Shown here piece by piece: positions 62,690 through 64,000 of a stretch of DNA of 64,000 nucleotides. The notes below the pieces were generated by a model. That model saw only the letters and a program-made list of their open reading frames with translations, made no database searches and had not been told where the DNA came from. Position numbers and translations under genes: made by a program. Every line of letters begins with the position of its first letter. The stretch's first letter is position 1. The stretch comes from Rhodanobacter sp. Soil772 (GTDB lineage: Bacteria > Pseudomonadota > Gammaproteobacteria > Xanthomonadales > Rhodanobacteraceae), in the NCBI RefSeq assembly GCF_001428385.1, contig NZ_LMSK01000004.1, forward strand, positions 132,275 to 196,274, written 5' to 3'.

Positions 62690-63891
62690 ATACCGCCGTT
62701 GCGAAAACCCGGCGCGGCCGCGCCTTCCTCACCGTGTTCCTGAAGGAAGTGAAGGAGAATCTGCGCGACCGCCGCACCCTGATGAGCGCCTTCCTCACCG
62801 GCCCGCTGCTGGGGCCGATCCTGCTGGTGATGCTGCTCAACCTCACCCTCAGCCGCGAACTGGAGAAGGCCGAGAAGCCGCTGTCGGTGCCGGTGATCGG
62901 CGCCGCGTACGCGCCGAACCTGCTCAATGCGCTGAAGGAAGGCGGTGTGGTGCCGGGCGCGGCGGTGGCCGACCCCGCACAGGCCGTGCGCAAGCAGGAC
63001 GCCGACGTGGTGCTGCGCATCGCCGCCGACTACGGCAAAGCCTGGCGCCAGGGCGAGCCGGTGCAGGTCGAATTGTTCTACGACTCCTCGCAACGCGATG
63101 CCAATACCTCGGTGGAGCGGGTGACCCAGCTGGTCGAAGGCTACGCGCGGCAACAGGGGGCGATGCGGCTGGTTGCGCGCGGCATGTCGCCGGGCACGGC
63201 GTGGCCGCTGCAGGTAGCCAAGCGCGACCAGGCCACGCCGCAGTCGCGCGCGGTACTGATGTTCGCGATGCTGCCGTACTTCTTCGTGATCACCATCTTC
63301 ATGGGCGGCATGTACCTGGCGATCGACCTCACCGCCGGCGAGCGCGAGCGGCAGTCGCTGGAACCGTTGTTCGCCAACCCGGTGCCGCGCTGGAAGATCC
63401 TGTGCGGCAAGCTGGCGGCGATCTGTGCGTTCTCCGCCGCGAGCCTGCTGATCACCCTGCTGGCGTTCGCCGTGGTGGGGCAGTTCATTCCCACCGAAAA
63501 GATCGGCATGGAGCTGGACCTGGGCCTGCACTTCGCCACTTACGTGCTGCTGCTGATGCTGCCGCTGGTGCTGCTGCTGGCGGCGCTGCAGTCGATGGTG
63601 GCCGCGTTCGCCAAGAGCTACCGCGAGGCGCAGACCTACATCTCGCTGCTGATGCTGGTGCCGATCATCCCCAGCCTGCTGCTGTCGTTCATGCCGATCA
63701 AGGCACAGGCATGGATGTACGCGGTGCCGCTGCTGGGCCAGAACCTCGGCATCATGCAGCTGCTGCGCGGCGACGGCGTCACCGGCGAGCAGCTCGGCCT
63801 GTGCCTGGCCGGCAGCTTGGCCGCGGGGCTGCTTGCGGTGCTGGCGACGATCCAGCTGTACCGCTCCGAGAAGCTGGCGATCTCGGCCTGA
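62686..63891 (+). CDS. ABC transporter permease, NatB-like
   Basis: 401 residues. One N-terminal helix, a large extracytoplasmic domain (about 60-185), then five or six C-terminal helices. The ABC-2 segment GGMYLAIDLTAGERERQSLEPL matches NatB. With the ATPase encoded just upstream it forms an exporter; being in one operon with a TAP hydrolase and a membrane protein suggests export of a toxic peptide or similar, which is inference. Confidence 0.87.
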   Translation: MNTAVAKTRRGRAFLTVFLKEVKENLRDRRTLMSAFLTGPLLGPILLVMLLNLTLSRELEKAEKPLSVPVIGAAYAPNLLNALKEGGVVPGAAVADPAQAVRKQDADVVLRIAADYGKAWRQGEPVQVELFYDSSQRDANTSVERVTQLVEGYARQQGAMRLVARGMSPGTAWPLQVAKRDQATPQSRAVLMFAMLPYFFVITIFMGGMYLAIDLTAGERERQSLEPLFANPVPRWKILCGKLAAICAFSAASLLITLLAFAVVGQFIPTEKIGMELDLGLHFATYVLLLMLPLVLLLAALQSMVAAFAKSYREAQTYISLLMLVPIIPSLLLSFMPIKAQAWMYAVPLLGQNLGIMQLLRGDGVTGEQLGLCLAGSLAAGLLAVLATIQLYRSEKLAISA

Positions 63892-63913
63892 GCGAGAGCG
63901 ACCCCACCCCAAC

Positions 63914-63935
63914 CCTCCCCTGCCAGCAGGGGAGG
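63914..63935. repeat. Perfect short palindrome downstream of natB-like gene
   Basis: CCTCCCCTGC-CA-GCAGGGGAGG, a 10-bp perfect stem. Located between the permease stop and the convergent EF-hand gene. Such CCCTCCCC-type repeats are frequent between genes in Xanthomonadales; it may end both transcripts. Confidence 0.6.
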
Positions 63936-63946
63936 AAGCACGGCAC

Positions 63947-64000
63947 TCAGCGCGGTGGCGCGGTCAGTTCGCGGGCGTTGAGATAACCGTCGTGGTTGCG
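63947..64000 (-). CDS. EF-hand domain protein (5' part outside window)
   Basis: The minus strand encodes RNHDGYLNARELTAPPR-stop, in which NxDGYLNxxE has the spacing of positions 3-12 of an EF-hand calcium-binding loop. The start lies beyond the right edge. Length and domain number are unknown. Confidence 0.55.
   Translation of the reverse strand, partial: RNHDGYLNARELTAPPR

Overview
The window looks like a chromosomal stretch of a GC-rich gammaproteobacterium of the order Xanthomonadales, most likely Rhodanobacteraceae (Rhodanobacter/Dyella-like). This is inferred from the G+C content (about two thirds by eye), the aa3-oxidase gene order with a DUF2909 gene before SURF1, two DsbA-like lipoproteins beside a cytochrome c4, and the types of short palindromic repeat between genes. 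No rRNA, tRNA, CRISPR array, prophage or transposase was seen. Most of the window is housekeeping chromosome; the accessory parts are 17.9-27.4 kb and 52.7-63.9 kb.

Layout. 1-7.2 kb: end-truncated lytic transglycosylase, membrane-anchored GH17 glucanase-like protein, an EEP-family hydrolase, two DsbA-type thiol oxidoreductases and cytochrome c4. 7.3-14 kb: EngB GTPase, free-methionine sulfoxide reductase, BioD, an M3 oligopeptidase lipoprotein and a Kef-type K+/H+ antiporter. 14-17.8 kb: a 1144-residue membrane ankyrin protein and a YcgL protein. 17.9-25.5 kb: a minus-strand module of an AraC regulator, a beta-helix lipoprotein, a diheme cytochrome lipoprotein, a TonB-dependent receptor and a coniferyl-aldehyde-type dehydrogenase. 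25.6-30.7 kb: acid phosphatase, an Mrr-type restriction enzyme of lower G+C, and PutA. 30.9-39.2 kb: DUF2244 protein and the cytochrome c oxidase locus (ctaC, ctaD, a 47-residue protein, ctaE, DUF2909, SURF1, a CxxxC thioredoxin-like protein, ctaA, ctaB). 39.2-42.6 kb: an MgtA-type P-type ATPase behind a long structured leader. 42.6-52.6 kb: BASS-type transporter, DedA protein, the dnaG/yqeY/rpsU cluster, TsaD, RluF, a YadGH-like ABC exporter and ferredoxin-NADP reductase. 52.9-58.9 kb: a chaperone-usher fimbrial operon with a remnant pilin and an orphan pilin-like gene. 59.3-63.9 kb: an operon of a membrane protein, an XRE regulator, a TAP-type hydrolase and a NatAB-like ABC transporter; an EF-hand gene runs off the right edge.

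How genes work together. The oxidase locus encodes the three core subunits plus heme A synthesis (CtaB then CtaA) and assembly (SURF1), but no ctaG in the usual place. The fimbrial genes form one coupled series (pilin, chaperone, usher, small ORF, adhesin) preceded by a sequence that fits a sigma-54 promoter almost perfectly. The AraC-adjacent module couples an outer-membrane receptor to two exported lipoproteins and an aldehyde dehydrogenase, suggesting uptake and oxidation of a hydrophobic or aromatic substrate that I cannot name.

Non-coding signals that stand out are a 267-bp element with 32-bp imperfect terminal inverted repeats and nested stems upstream of ctaC, in-frame palindromic insertions inside the essential genes engB and dnaG, the mgtA leader whose hairpins cover two ribosome-binding sites, paired GTCAAG-N4-CTTGAC palindromes at 59.3 kb, and four copies of a hairpin followed by GCATGATC. 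All functional statements are from reading the sequence; no database search was run.
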